Assembly (NCBI GenBank): GCA_910578215.1
Contig: CAJTPH010000016.1
Location: 10,540-74,539, forward strand
Direction of reading: 5' to 3'
From: an uncultured Acetatifactor sp.
GTDB taxonomy: Bacteria > Bacillota > Clostridia > Lachnospirales > Lachnospiraceae
Length of the DNA: 64,000 nt
In this document: in pieces, positions 33,378-41,595 of the stretch
Position numbering within the stretch: the first letter of the stretch is position 1
Layout of the letters: each line of letters opens with the position of its first letter
Position numbers and translations under genes: made by a program
The notes under the pieces: generated by a model
What the model saw: only the letters and a program-made list of their open reading frames with translations
Databases searched by the model: none
Told to the model about the DNA's origin: nothing

Positions 33378-34928
33378 TCAGGTCTGGTCGCCGATGGAAT
33401 CCGTCACCGAAACAGTCACCTTTTTCTGATAGCAGGAGAAGATCATATCCAGTTTTTCCTGCCGGGGAGCCCTTGTAAAAATACTCACCACAGGCACGAT
33501 CACAAGCCCTGCCAGCATGCAGAAGGCGCCGGCATTGATCGGAGACTGCAGGTACGCCGGAAATATCGGACGGAAGAAGATGTTGGCAAGCATTACCGCC
33601 GCGGAGAACAAAAAGCTTACCCAGCATGCCGCCTTGGTGGTCCGCTTCCAATATAAGCCATAGAGGAAGGGCGCCAGAAACGCTCCGGCAAGCGCTCCCC
33701 AGCTCACTCCCATGAGCTGGGCGATAAAGGTGACATTGGAACGGTACTGAATCAGCGCAAGAACCACGGAAATTGCGATAAACACTACCAGGAGCGCCCG
33801 CATCCATCTGACCTGACGCTTCTCATCCATCTCTTTTATAATATTACCTTTAATAAAGTCCAGCGTCAAGGTAGAGCTTGATGCCAGTACCAGGGAGGAG
33901 AGGGTGGACATGGATGCGGAAAGCACCAGAATGACCACCACCGCGATCAGAATCGTGGGAAGTCCCGACAGCATGGCAGGCACTATGGAATCATAGCCGT
34001 TTGCGGCAATATCGACTTTGTCGCCGAACAGCCGGCCGAAGCCGCCGAGGAAATAACAGCCCCCCGCGACGATAGCGGCAAAGACGCTGGAAATGATCAT
34101 GCCCTTGTTGATGGCGCTCTCGCTCTTGATGGCATAAAATTTCTGTACCATCTGGGGCAGTCCCCAGGTGCCCAGGCTGGTGAGGATCACCACGCTCAGC
34201 AGTCCGGCGGGGTCGGGGCCGAAAAAGGAGTTAAACACGCCCGGAGCGGATGAGACCGTCTCGTCGCTTACCGCGGAGAGCCTGTCAAGAGCCGCAAGGA
34301 AGCCGCCCTGGCTGTTCAGCACGGCGGCGATCACCGCAACGATGCCGAAGATCATGATAATGCCCTGGATAAAATCATTGATTGCCGTAGCCATATATCC
34401 TCCGGCGATGACATAGATGCCGGTGAGCACTGCCATGACGACCACGCATACGCTGTAGTCAATGTCAAAGGCCATGCCGAAAAGGCGGCTCAGCCCGTTG
34501 TAGAGGCTGGCGGTGTAGGGGATCAGGAAGACAAAAATAATTGCCGAAGCCGCCAGCTTTAAGGGCCTGCTTCCAAAGCGCTGACCGAAGAATTCCGGCA
34601 TGGTGGCGCTGTTCAGGTGCTGCGTCATAATGCGGGTGCGCCGTCCCAGCACCGCCCAGGCGAGAAGGGAGCCGATAAGGGCGTTTCCAAGTCCCGCCCA
34701 GGTTGCGGCGATTCCGTATTTCCAGCCGAACTGTCCCGCATAGCCCACAAAGACAACTGCCGAAAAATAGCTGGTCCCGTAGGCAAAGGCGGTCAGCCAG
34801 GGGCCCACGCTTCTGCCGCCCAGCACAAAGCCGTTTACGTCGGTGGCGTGTCGGCGGCAGTAGAAGCCGATGCCGATCATAACGCCGAAAAAGACGATCA
34901 GCATGAGAAGCTTTATAAATAGATCCAT
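33378..34928 (-). CDS. Sodium:solute symporter family protein
   Basis: 516 residues with 12-13 membrane helices in the LeuT-like SSS order. The stretch FVLGGRSVGPWLTAFAYGTSYFSAVVF near the N-terminus and GGYMATAINDFIQGIIM are typical of PutP/PanF relatives. It imports an organic solute with Na+. The operon context (aryl-CoA synthetases and indolepyruvate oxidoreductase) suggests an aromatic acid, amino acid or short carboxylate, but the substrate is not visible from the sequence. The start has AGGAGGT eight bases upstream. Confidence 0.9.
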   Translation of the reverse strand: MDLFIKLLMLIVFFGVMIGIGFYCRRHATDVNGFVLGGRSVGPWLTAFAYGTSYFSAVVFVGYAGQFGWKYGIAATWAGLGNALIGSLLAWAVLGRRTRIMTQHLNSATMPEFFGQRFGSRPLKLAASAIIFVFLIPYTASLYNGLSRLFGMAFDIDYSVCVVVMAVLTGIYVIAGGYMATAINDFIQGIIMIFGIVAVIAAVLNSQGGFLAALDRLSAVSDETVSSAPGVFNSFFGPDPAGLLSVVILTSLGTWGLPQMVQKFYAIKSESAINKGMIISSVFAAIVAGGCYFLGGFGRLFGDKVDIAANGYDSIVPAMLSGLPTILIAVVVILVLSASMSTLSSLVLASSSTLTLDFIKGNIIKEMDEKRQVRWMRALLVVFIAISVVLALIQYRSNVTFIAQLMGVSWGALAGAFLAPFLYGLYWKRTTKAACWVSFLFSAAVMLANIFFRPIFPAYLQSPINAGAFCMLAGLVIVPVVSIFTRAPRQEKLDMIFSCYQKKVTVSVTDSIGDQT

Positions 34929-34975
34929 GCAAATACCTCCTGGTGATAGCTCTGGTTTTTGACTGCAGTGTCGTT

Positions 34976-36613
34976 TTAATTGCTGATCTGCGCTTCCACA
35001 AGGCTGCCGTGGCAGTATTTTTCCCGAAGAAGCGGCTTCTCGATCTTGCCGGTGGGGTTTCTGGGCACCTTGTCAAAGATGATTCTTCTGGGACGCTTAT
35101 ACCTGGGAAGCTCTCCGCAGAAGCCCATGAGTTCCTCATCCGTACAGGTCATGCCCTCCTTAAGCTCAACGATTGCCGCGGCAATTTCGCCAAGCCTTGC
35201 GTCCGGCAGCCCGATCACCGCCACATCCTTGATTTTGTCGTTTCGCCGCAGGAAATCTTCGATTTGTACAGGGTACAGGTTCTCGCCTCCGGAGATGATG
35301 ACGTCCTTCTTCCTGTCAACCAGATAGATGAAGCCTTCCTCGTCCATGCGCGCCATATCTCCCGTATAAAGCCAGCCGTCCTTTAGGACCTCGTCCGTGG
35401 CTTCGGGATTCCTGTAATAGCAGAGCATAACGCCCGGCCCGCGGACAATGAGCTCGCCCACCTCTCCCCGGTCGGTCTCCCGTCCCTGCTCGTCCACAAT
35501 CCTTGCCTCCCAGTGATAGCCCGGCTTTCCGATGGCGCCTACCTTATGTATGTTTTCCACGCCCAGATGCACACAGCCGGGCCCTATGGATTCGCTCAGC
35601 CCGTAGTTTGTGTCGTACTGATGGTGGGGGAAATGCTTTTTCCAGCGCTGGATCAGGCTTGGCGGCACAGGCTGCGCCCCGATATGCATCAGGCGCCACT
35701 GCTCCAGCAGATAGTGCTCCATGTCTACCTTACCGGAATCCACGGCGTCGAGAAGATCCTGTGCCCAGGGGACCAGCAGCCATACGATGGTGCATTTTTC
35801 TTCTGTGACCGCCCTGAGTATCCATTCCGGCTTTACCCCCCGCAGAAGCACCGCTTTGCCGGCGGTGATCAGAGAACCGAACCAATGCATTTTTGCACCG
35901 GTGTGATAAAGCGGCGGAATGCAGAGGAACACATCCTCCCTGGTCTGTCCGTGATGCCTATGCTCCGTCTCGCAGGAGGAGCGCAGGGCCCGGTGGTTGT
36001 GCAGGATTGCCTTTGGAAATCCGGTGGTGCCGGAAGAAAAATAAATGGCCGCATAATCCGTTTCTTCCAGGGCCACGGGCGGCGGGCTGGAGGAACAGAA
36101 GCCCGTCAGCTTCAGACAGTCCTCCGTGTAGCAGGGTCCGTCCGGCCCCGGGAAGAACATCATCCGCACTCCCGGCAGGGCATCCGCTATGGTATCCATA
36201 CGGCTGATAAACTCGGGACCGAAGACCAGCGCCTCCACGTCCGCAAGCTCCAGGCAGTATTTGATCTCCTCCGCGGAATAGCGGAAGTTCAGAGGCACGG
36301 CGACGCAGCCTGCCTTTAAAATACCGAAATAGATGGGCAGCCATTCCAGGCAGTTCATCATAAGGATGCCTACCTTTGCCTCCCGTTCCATTCCGCGGCT
36401 TAAGAGCAGATTCGCGAAGCGGTTGGCGCGCCTGTCAAAATCCGCCCAGCTCAGCTCCCGGCGGTAAGGCGCTCCGTTTCCTGCGCTCTCGATAAGGCTG
36501 GCCTCCCGCCAGGTCACGGCGCTGTCGCGCTCCTGGGAGGGATTCAGCTCCACAAGCGCCGTGTCGGAACCGTAAAGACGGGCGTTCCGTTCCAAAAACT
36601 CCGTTATTACCAT
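34976..36613 (-). CDS. AMP-dependent acyl-CoA synthetase
   Basis: 545 residues. ANL-superfamily motifs are clear: YFSSGTTGFPKAILHNH (about 190), YGLSESIGPG (about 320), GWLYTGDMARMDEEGFIYLVDRKKD (about 410) and the catalytic-lysine region NPTGKIEKPLL near the C-terminus. It activates a carboxylic acid to its CoA thioester. Its place between a thioesterase and a sodium symporter gene suggests an aromatic or medium-chain acid. GGAGA precedes the start. Confidence 0.9.
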   Translation of the reverse strand: MVITEFLERNARLYGSDTALVELNPSQERDSAVTWREASLIESAGNGAPYRRELSWADFDRRANRFANLLLSRGMEREAKVGILMMNCLEWLPIYFGILKAGCVAVPLNFRYSAEEIKYCLELADVEALVFGPEFISRMDTIADALPGVRMMFFPGPDGPCYTEDCLKLTGFCSSSPPPVALEETDYAAIYFSSGTTGFPKAILHNHRALRSSCETEHRHHGQTREDVFLCIPPLYHTGAKMHWFGSLITAGKAVLLRGVKPEWILRAVTEEKCTIVWLLVPWAQDLLDAVDSGKVDMEHYLLEQWRLMHIGAQPVPPSLIQRWKKHFPHHQYDTNYGLSESIGPGCVHLGVENIHKVGAIGKPGYHWEARIVDEQGRETDRGEVGELIVRGPGVMLCYYRNPEATDEVLKDGWLYTGDMARMDEEGFIYLVDRKKDVIISGGENLYPVQIEDFLRRNDKIKDVAVIGLPDARLGEIAAAIVELKEGMTCTDEELMGFCGELPRYKRPRRIIFDKVPRNPTGKIEKPLLREKYCHGSLVEAQISN

Positions 36614-36717
36614 GATATGGTTTCTCCTTTTTTATATTTCCGCGCCCTTTTGATCGGGAAGGGCGCAGGCCCTCCCCGGGCGCTGATTTCAGCTTTTCAG
36701 GGCGCGGTTAGCGCCCG

Positions 36718-37122
36718 TTATCTGTTGGTTATTACAAAGCCGTTCATCGTGGCATGGGCCACAAAGGTTCCCAGCTCGTCCCTCACATCGACCTCATAGA
36801 ACGTGGTTGCATGTCCTTCCTTCAGACAGGAGGCCTCCGCGATGAGACGTTTTCCCTTGGCGGGGGCGAGAAAGGTAATGGATGCCTGCTGGCTGACGGT
36901 CTTTCTCTCGGAAAATCCGTTGGCGGCAACGGCGCAGGCAATGTCTGCCAATGTAAAAATGGCGCCGCCCATGGGAACATTGTTTTCATTCATGTGCCGT
37001 TCCTCCAGGGTTAGGGAACACACCGCTTTGCCGGGCTCCGCGGAATCGATAACCACACCAGTGGTATCCGTGGCAAAGCGGTCGTTTTTAAAGCGGCGGC
37101 GGATTTCATCTAAAGTTGGCAT
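36718..37122 (-). CDS. PaaI-type hotdog thioesterase
   Basis: 134 residues, a single hotdog domain: HMNENNVPMGGAIFTLADIACAVAANG is the helix with the GG(A/H) turn and Asp typical of PaaI-like enzymes, and VSQQASITFLAPAKGKRLIAEA the following strands. It should hydrolyse aryl- or acyl-CoA esters, releasing CoA when the pathway stalls. It is the first gene of the minus-strand operon, with AAGGAG before its start and a well-defined promoter upstream. Confidence 0.88.
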   Translation of the reverse strand: MPTLDEIRRRFKNDRFATDTTGVVIDSAEPGKAVCSLTLEERHMNENNVPMGGAIFTLADIACAVAANGFSERKTVSQQASITFLAPAKGKRLIAEASCLKEGHATTFYEVDVRDELGTFVAHATMNGFVITNR

Positions 37123-37153
37123 AAAAAACTCCTTCCTGGCATCGATAGCTTTT

Positions 37154-37181
37154 ACGGTTTCCCGCCGATTGAGGAAACCGT
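37154..37181. promoter_or_regulatory. Dyad at the transcription start of the arylacetate operon
   Basis: ACGGTTTCC (37154-37162) and GGAAACCGT (37173-37181) are perfect 9-bp inverted arms with a 10-bp centre. They lie directly downstream of the minus-strand -10 box, so a protein bound here would block initiation; it is a good candidate operator for the operon. Confidence 0.5.
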
Positions 37182-37188
37182 TGTCAAT

Positions 37189-37217
37189 ACTTTAGCACTT
37201 TTGTCTGCTAAAGTCAA
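37189..37217 (-). promoter_or_regulatory. Sigma-A promoter of the arylacetate operon
   Basis: Read on the minus strand: TTGACT (37217-37212), a 17-bp spacer and TAAAGT (37194-37189), about 65 bp before the thioesterase start. It is divergent from the promoter at 37286. Confidence 0.65.
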
Positions 37218-37285
37218 GAAAAGCAGAAGGCCGGCGTCAGGAATATATAGGAATATCAATGCTTACCCCGCAGGCGGATTTCCGG

Positions 37286-37315
37286 TTGCTTTTCATGACA
37301 GGTTATTGGTATAAT
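37286..37315 (+). promoter_or_regulatory. Sigma-A promoter of the flavin-binding-type gene
   Basis: TTGCTT (37286-37291), an 18-bp spacer and TATAAT (37310-37315), 42 bp before the start codon. Confidence 0.6.
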
Positions 37316-37356
37316 CTGTATAGAAATTTATGATTTTATACCGGGAGGATGTCCGA

Positions 37357-37785
37357 ATGAAAACAAAAGAACAGATTATGGGATTTATTTCAAAACAAAA
37401 GACCGCTTTTATCGCGTCCGTGGACGAAAACGGGTTTCCCAATATGAAAGCGATGCTTGCGCCCCGGAAAATACAGGGGGACTGCTTCTATTTTTCCACG
37501 AATACGTCCTCCATGCGCGTGTCGCAGTTTATGAACAATCCCAAGGCCAGCGTATATTTTTATAACCGGGGGCGTTTTAAGTATGAGGGCATTATGCTGA
37601 CGGGAACAATGGAGGTTCTGCAGGACGACAATATAAAGCGGGAGATCTGGCAGATAGGGGATACCATGTATTATAAGCAGGGGGTAACGGACCCGGATTA
37701 CTGTGTCTTAAAATTTACGGCCATAAAGGGCAGGCATTATTGCGATCTAAAATCGGAAAGCTTTGACATGGCGGACCTTAAATAA
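37357..37785 (+). CDS. Pyridoxamine 5'-phosphate oxidase family protein
   Basis: 142 residues with the split-barrel flavin-binding fold of this family: KTAFIASVDENGFPNMKAM (first strands), FYFSTNTSSMRVSQF and NPKASVYFYNRGRF. Members bind FMN, F420 or heme; the cofactor here is not clear. The start is at 37357 with GGGAGG seven bases upstream; a frame start nine codons earlier lacks a site. It overlaps the coding frame of the next gene only if that gene used an upstream start. Confidence 0.82.
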   Translation: MKTKEQIMGFISKQKTAFIASVDENGFPNMKAMLAPRKIQGDCFYFSTNTSSMRVSQFMNNPKASVYFYNRGRFKYEGIMLTGTMEVLQDDNIKREIWQIGDTMYYKQGVTDPDYCVLKFTAIKGRHYCDLKSESFDMADLK

Positions 37786-37831
37786 AAAACCATGGATTTT
37801 TGAACCGGTTGCTTATGCAGGAGGATATGCT

Positions 37832-38377
37832 TTGAAATATAACAGGACAATACTTTTAAAGGACAACAGGGAATGCTGTCTGAGAAATGGCGGCGAAGGG
37901 GATGGGCAGGCGGTATTTGAAAGCTTCAGACTAACCCACTCTCAAACAGATTATTTACTTTCGTATCCGGATGAAAATAGCTATTCCGGCGCCCAGGAGG
38001 ATGAATTGTTGAAGCAAAAGTCCGAGAGTGAGGATGAAGCCGAAATACTTGCCTTGGTGGGTAATATGGTGGCGGGAACCGCCGGAATCGAGAAAATAGG
38101 CGCTAAATACAAGGTACGGCACCGCGCCAGGCTTGGCATAAGCGTCGCCAGGGAGTTTTGGGGCTTGGGAATCGGCGGGGCTTTGCTGAATGCCTGTATT
38201 GAATGTGCGAAAAAAGCGGGCTATGAGCAGCTGGAGCTTACTGTGGTTGCCGAAAATTTAAGAGCAATCTCTATGTATACAAAAGCCGGTTTTGTTGAGT
38301 ACGGCAGAAATCCAAAGGGCTTCAAGTCCCGCACGGCCGGATTTCAGGAGCTTGTTTATATGAGGCTGGAGCTGTGA
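37832..38377 (+). CDS. GNAT family N-acetyltransferase
   Basis: About 181 residues from a TTG start preceded by AGGAGG; an ATG at 37763 in frame overlaps the previous gene and has no such site. The acetyl-CoA motif is SVAREFWGLGIGGALLNACI, followed by LELTVVAENLRAISMYTKAGF, the standard motif-B helix. Substrate unknown; the pattern resembles ribosomal-protein or small-molecule acetyltransferases. Confidence 0.8.
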   Translation: MKYNRTILLKDNRECCLRNGGEGDGQAVFESFRLTHSQTDYLLSYPDENSYSGAQEDELLKQKSESEDEAEILALVGNMVAGTAGIEKIGAKYKVRHRARLGISVAREFWGLGIGGALLNACIECAKKAGYEQLELTVVAENLRAISMYTKAGFVEYGRNPKGFKSRTAGFQELVYMRLEL

Positions 38378-38503
38378 TTTACGGTATTACGCATGGGGGC
38401 GGCTTTTCCGGAAAAGCGTGAAGGACCGAGAGAAGGTAACAGGTGCGAATGTATGCCCGGCGGGGAGCTGGACAGGCAGCTTACGATAAGGATTGGAGAG
38501 GCG

Positions 38504-38531
38504 TTGACTTTGTCGGTATATGGTGTATAAT
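38504..38531 (+). promoter_or_regulatory. Sigma-A promoter upstream of the small kinase gene
   Basis: TTGACT (38504-38509), a 16-bp spacer and TATAAT (38526-38531). It lies about 255 bp before the start codon, so the leader would be long and contains the hairpins listed next. Confidence 0.5.
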
Positions 38532-38760
38532 GTTGACACAAAGGTGCGCTGTGTCAACTTCTGATTCCATGTGCGCTAAAGCGCACGATATTATGGTATA
38601 ATACACTCAAGAATCCAGCCGCTGCGCGTCTGTGGCGCTGCGCCCTTAAAATCTGCTTTGCAGATTTGATTCTTTCGTTGTCATATCGGATGAAATCAAA
38701 TGCTCACGTCGTTCGCGCTTGATTTCCTGCTGTTATGGCACAATGTATACGGTACTGCGA
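38532..38760. repeat. Hairpin-rich intergenic block
   Basis: Several perfect inverted repeats follow each other: GTTGACACA/TGTGTCAAC (38532-38558), GTGCGCT/AGCGCAC (38571-38586) and AAATCTGC/GCAGATTT (near 38650-38670), and a looser TTTGATT/AATCAAA pair. Two promoter-like TTATGGTATAAT and TTATGGCACAAT tracts lie at its two sides. No reading frame is supported. It could be a long structured leader of the kinase gene or a decayed repeat insertion. Confidence 0.45.
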
Positions 38761-38786
38761 AACACATATAAACCAGGAGAACAGAA

Positions 38787-39308
38787 ATGCGCAAGTTGGT
38801 CATTGTAATTAACGGCAGCGCCGGGGTGGGGAAGGATACCATCTGTGAAACGGTGGGAAGGCACTATCGCGTTATGAATGTGTCATCCATCGATCCCATC
38901 AAAAGGATTGCCTCCGAAAACGGATGGAATGGAAGTAAAGACGAAAAATCCAGGAGGTTTCTGGCAGATTTAAAACAGCTATTCGTGGATTTTAATGATT
39001 TGCCCCAAAGATACCTGATGGAAAGATATCGGGATTTTTTGGGCGGCGACAGGGAAATATTATTTGTTCATATCAGGGAACCCCAGGAAATCGCTAAGTT
39101 TAAAAGCAGCGTGGGAGAGGGCTGCGTCACCCTTCTGGTCAGGGGGAGGGAGAGCGCGCGGAAGGCCTGGAACAATGCTGCCGACGATGCGGTGGAAAAT
39201 TATAAATATGATTATTATTATGTGAACTGCCGCTCCCTGAAGAATATGGAAAGCGATTTTATGAGGTTTTTTAATACAGAGATATTGAATGGGAAGGTCG
39301 ATTGTTGA
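38787..39308 (+). CDS. P-loop nucleoside/nucleotide kinase-like protein
   Basis: 173 residues. The Walker A motif is INGSAGVGKDT (about 8-18). LLVRGRESARKAW and a Lid-like region resemble deoxynucleoside- and dephospho-CoA-type kinases. The Walker B-like strand is EILFVHIRE (about 90-98). The phosphate acceptor is not evident. AGGAG precedes the start. The gene borders the accessory region with the KilA-N protein. Confidence 0.7.
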   Translation: MRKLVIVINGSAGVGKDTICETVGRHYRVMNVSSIDPIKRIASENGWNGSKDEKSRRFLADLKQLFVDFNDLPQRYLMERYRDFLGGDREILFVHIREPQEIAKFKSSVGEGCVTLLVRGRESARKAWNNAADDAVENYKYDYYYVNCRSLKNMESDFMRFFNTEILNGKVDC

Positions 39309-39410
39309 CGCCGGAGGTGGTGACGGCATAAAACGACAGAATATGTTAGAAAACGATTAAAAACGGTATTACATAATGTCGAAAGTATTCCTTGATGATG
39401 GAGTAAAAGC

Positions 39411-39439
39411 ATGACATTTTGCGTAATATATGATATAAT
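39411..39439 (+). promoter_or_regulatory. Sigma-A promoter of the KilA-N gene
   Basis: ATGACA (39411-39416), a 17-bp spacer and TATAAT (39434-39439), 27 bp before the start codon. Confidence 0.6.
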
Positions 39440-39465
39440 ATGGGAAATGTTCTTGGAGGTTGAGA

Positions 39466-40320
39466 ATGAAGGAGGAAAGGGTCTTAAAAGCAAAAATAAA
39501 TGCTAAGGGGATGAAAATTTCTGTCGTGTCAGATGGAAGCTATGATGATTATATCTCTTTAACTGATATTGCAAAGTATAAAAGTGAAGACCCGGCTGCC
39601 ACAATCCAAAACTGGATGCGAAGCCGCGATGTTATTGAGTTTTTGGGGTTATGGGAAACTTTACATAATCCAGATTTTAAACCCCTCGAATTCGAGGGGT
39701 TTAAGTCACAAGCCGGTTCTAATGCGTTTACCTTATCTCCCAAACGCTGGCTGGAAGTTACAGCCGCAATTGGAATGTATTCTAAATCTGGGAGAAATGG
39801 TGGAACTTTTGCTCATCGTGATATAGCATTTGAATTTGCTTCCTGGATTTCTGCAGAGTTTAAGCTATACATCATCACAGATTATCAACGTTTAAAAACA
39901 GATGAAAACAGCAGGCTTTCAATAAACTGGAATATGAATCGCGAAATTTCTAAAATAAATTATCGAATTCATACAGATGCCATAAAGGAGCATCTGATTG
40001 TTTCAGAATTGCCAAAACAATACCAGAGTTTTACATATGCAACGGAAGCGGATGTCTTAAATGTGGCAATGTTTGGTATGACAGCAAAGCAATGGCGTGA
40101 AACTAATCCCAATCAGGAGGGAAATATTCGAGACCATGCCACACTTCAACAACTCATTATTTTATCCAATCTTGAAAGTTTGAATGCAGAGATGATAAAA
40201 CAAGGCATAGACCGTAACAAGCGGTTGGTGGAGTTAAATAGAGTTGCAAAAGATCAAATGGCATCTTTAATAAAATCAGCAGGAACGAAACGGCTGGAGA
40301 ACTACAATAGTTCAAAGTGA
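39466..40320 (+). CDS. KilA-N domain-containing protein
   Basis: 284 residues. The KilA-N DNA-binding module occupies about residues 20-150: YISLTDIAKYKSEDPAATIQ, NWMRSRDVIEFLGLWE and FAHRDIAFEFASWISAEFKL. The remainder (DYQRLKTDENSRLSINWNMN, LPKQYQSFTYATEADVLNVA) is typical of the longer phage- and plasmid-type members. Such proteins are usually from phages or mobile elements. The gene is clearly more AT-rich than its neighbours and has its own promoter and GGAGG-type site. A 28-bp perfect palindrome lies in the codons for PDFKPLEFEGF. Confidence 0.85.
   Translation: MKEERVLKAKINAKGMKISVVSDGSYDDYISLTDIAKYKSEDPAATIQNWMRSRDVIEFLGLWETLHNPDFKPLEFEGFKSQAGSNAFTLSPKRWLEVTAAIGMYSKSGRNGGTFAHRDIAFEFASWISAEFKLYIITDYQRLKTDENSRLSINWNMNREISKINYRIHTDAIKEHLIVSELPKQYQSFTYATEADVLNVAMFGMTAKQWRETNPNQEGNIRDHATLQQLIILSNLESLNAEMIKQGIDRNKRLVELNRVAKDQMASLIKSAGTKRLENYNSSK
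39677..39704. repeat. 28-bp perfect palindrome inside the KilA-N gene
   Basis: The half-site TTAAACCCCTCGAA is followed directly by its exact reverse complement, with no loop. It codes FKPLEFEGF in frame, so the protein is not disturbed. Palindromes this long are rare by chance; it may be a protein-binding site, a hairpin in the message, or a constraint of the codons. Confidence 0.7.
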
Positions 40321-40368
40321 TTCATTTATTAAATAACAAAATTAGGGAGATACAGGGGATAACTATTT

Positions 40369-40595
40369 ATGAAAGTAAAAACAATTATTTTATTTAACCA
40401 TAAGGGAGGTGTGAGCAAAACACTCAAGACCAAATTGAAAAATATTATTACACGTCGAAATCAAATTGTTCATGAGGGTGACTGCTTTTCTGTGAATAGT
40501 TCATTACATCATCAATATCTATATTAGATACTGATGATGTTAATAGGTTTATTGCTGAACTTGCTATTGCGATAGATATAAGTATATCTTTGTAA
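40369..40595 (+). pseudogene. Chimeric remnant: ParA-type N-terminus joined to a HEPN-type C-terminus
   Basis: The reading frame from 40369 encodes MKVKTIILFNHKGGVSKT, the start and deviant Walker A of a ParA/Soj-type ATPase, and then turns abruptly into a different sequence, LKNIITRRNQIVHEGDC, which has the RNxxxH-like motif of HEPN/RiboL-PSP proteins. The frame ends at 40527. A shift of frame continues LDTDDVNRFIAELAIAIDIS to a stop at 40593-40595. It therefore looks like two genes joined by a deletion and then frameshifted. Both families are typical of plasmids, phages and defence islands. Confidence 0.65.
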
Positions 40596-40706
40596 GAAAG
40601 ATATGGTTTTTTATCGTGGGCTTGGCATAAGGGTGCTATAGTCCGTGAAATCTTTTAAAGAAGTAACAGAATTTAAGGTTGCGTTAAGGCAGAAAGGGTA
40701 TTCGTT

Positions 40707-41477
40707 ATGAAACAAAAGCAGACAGCATCCGTGCTTTCACAGAGGGAGACGGCGCCGGGAATCTATGATATGTGGATAAAGACCACGCTTGCGTCTGACG
40801 CAAAGCCAGGGCAGTTTCTTTGTATTTATCCAAGGGACAAGAGCACGCTGCTTCCCAGGCCCATCAGCATCTGCGAGGTCGATGAGGGCAGGACGGCGCT
40901 GCGCATTGTGTACCGGGTCGCGGGCGCGGGAACCGGAGAGTTTTCCCGATATCATGCGGGAGAGGATATCAACGTTATGGGAACTCTCGGCAATGGCTTT
41001 CCCTTTGAGGAGGCGGCAGGCAAAAGGGTATTCCTTATGGGCGGCGGCATCGGTGTGCCCCCTATTCTGGAGCTGGCAAAGCGGATGGAGGCGGACAAGT
41101 ATATTGTGGCGGGGTATCGCGACAGCAAGACCTTTTTAAAGGAAGATTTTGAGAAGTATGGCAGGGTCTATATTGCCACCGAGGACGGCAGCGTGGGCAC
41201 AAGGGGAAATGTGATGGACGCCATTGCGGCAAACGGGCTGGAGGCGGATATGATCTATGCCTGCGGCCCCATGCCCATGCTGCGCGCCGTGAAGGCCTAT
41301 GCCGCAGAGCATCAAATCAGGGCGTATATTTCACTGGAGGAGCATATGGCCTGCGGTGTGGGGGCGTGCCTGGGGTGTGTGGTAAAGACCAGGGATATAG
41401 ACAGCCATTCCCATGTGCATAACGCACGCATTTGTACCGAAGGCCCCGTGTTCGACGCAGAGGCTGTGGAGATATAG
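40707..41477 (+). CDS. pyrK: Dihydroorotate dehydrogenase B, electron-transfer subunit
   Basis: 256 residues. FAD-binding ferredoxin-reductase fold with PRPISICEVDEG (FAD) and GGGIGVPPILELAKRM (NAD), and a C-terminal [2Fe-2S] cluster with CGVGACLGCVV and the later cysteine in ARICTEGPVF. It passes electrons from PyrD to NAD+. The gene precedes pyrD by about 118 bp, the normal clostridial order. Confidence 0.95.
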   Translation: MKQKQTASVLSQRETAPGIYDMWIKTTLASDAKPGQFLCIYPRDKSTLLPRPISICEVDEGRTALRIVYRVAGAGTGEFSRYHAGEDINVMGTLGNGFPFEEAAGKRVFLMGGGIGVPPILELAKRMEADKYIVAGYRDSKTFLKEDFEKYGRVYIATEDGSVGTRGNVMDAIAANGLEADMIYACGPMPMLRAVKAYAAEHQIRAYISLEEHMACGVGACLGCVVKTRDIDSHSHVHNARICTEGPVFDAEAVEI

Positions 41478-41595
41478 CGCCGGGGAGAGGGCGCGGACGG
41501 GCAGGGAGCGGAAGGTCTTCCTTTGCGTTGCGCGCATTTTTCGGGGCATACAGAGGGCGCCTACAGCGAATAAAGAATAAAGGAGAGATTGGCCT

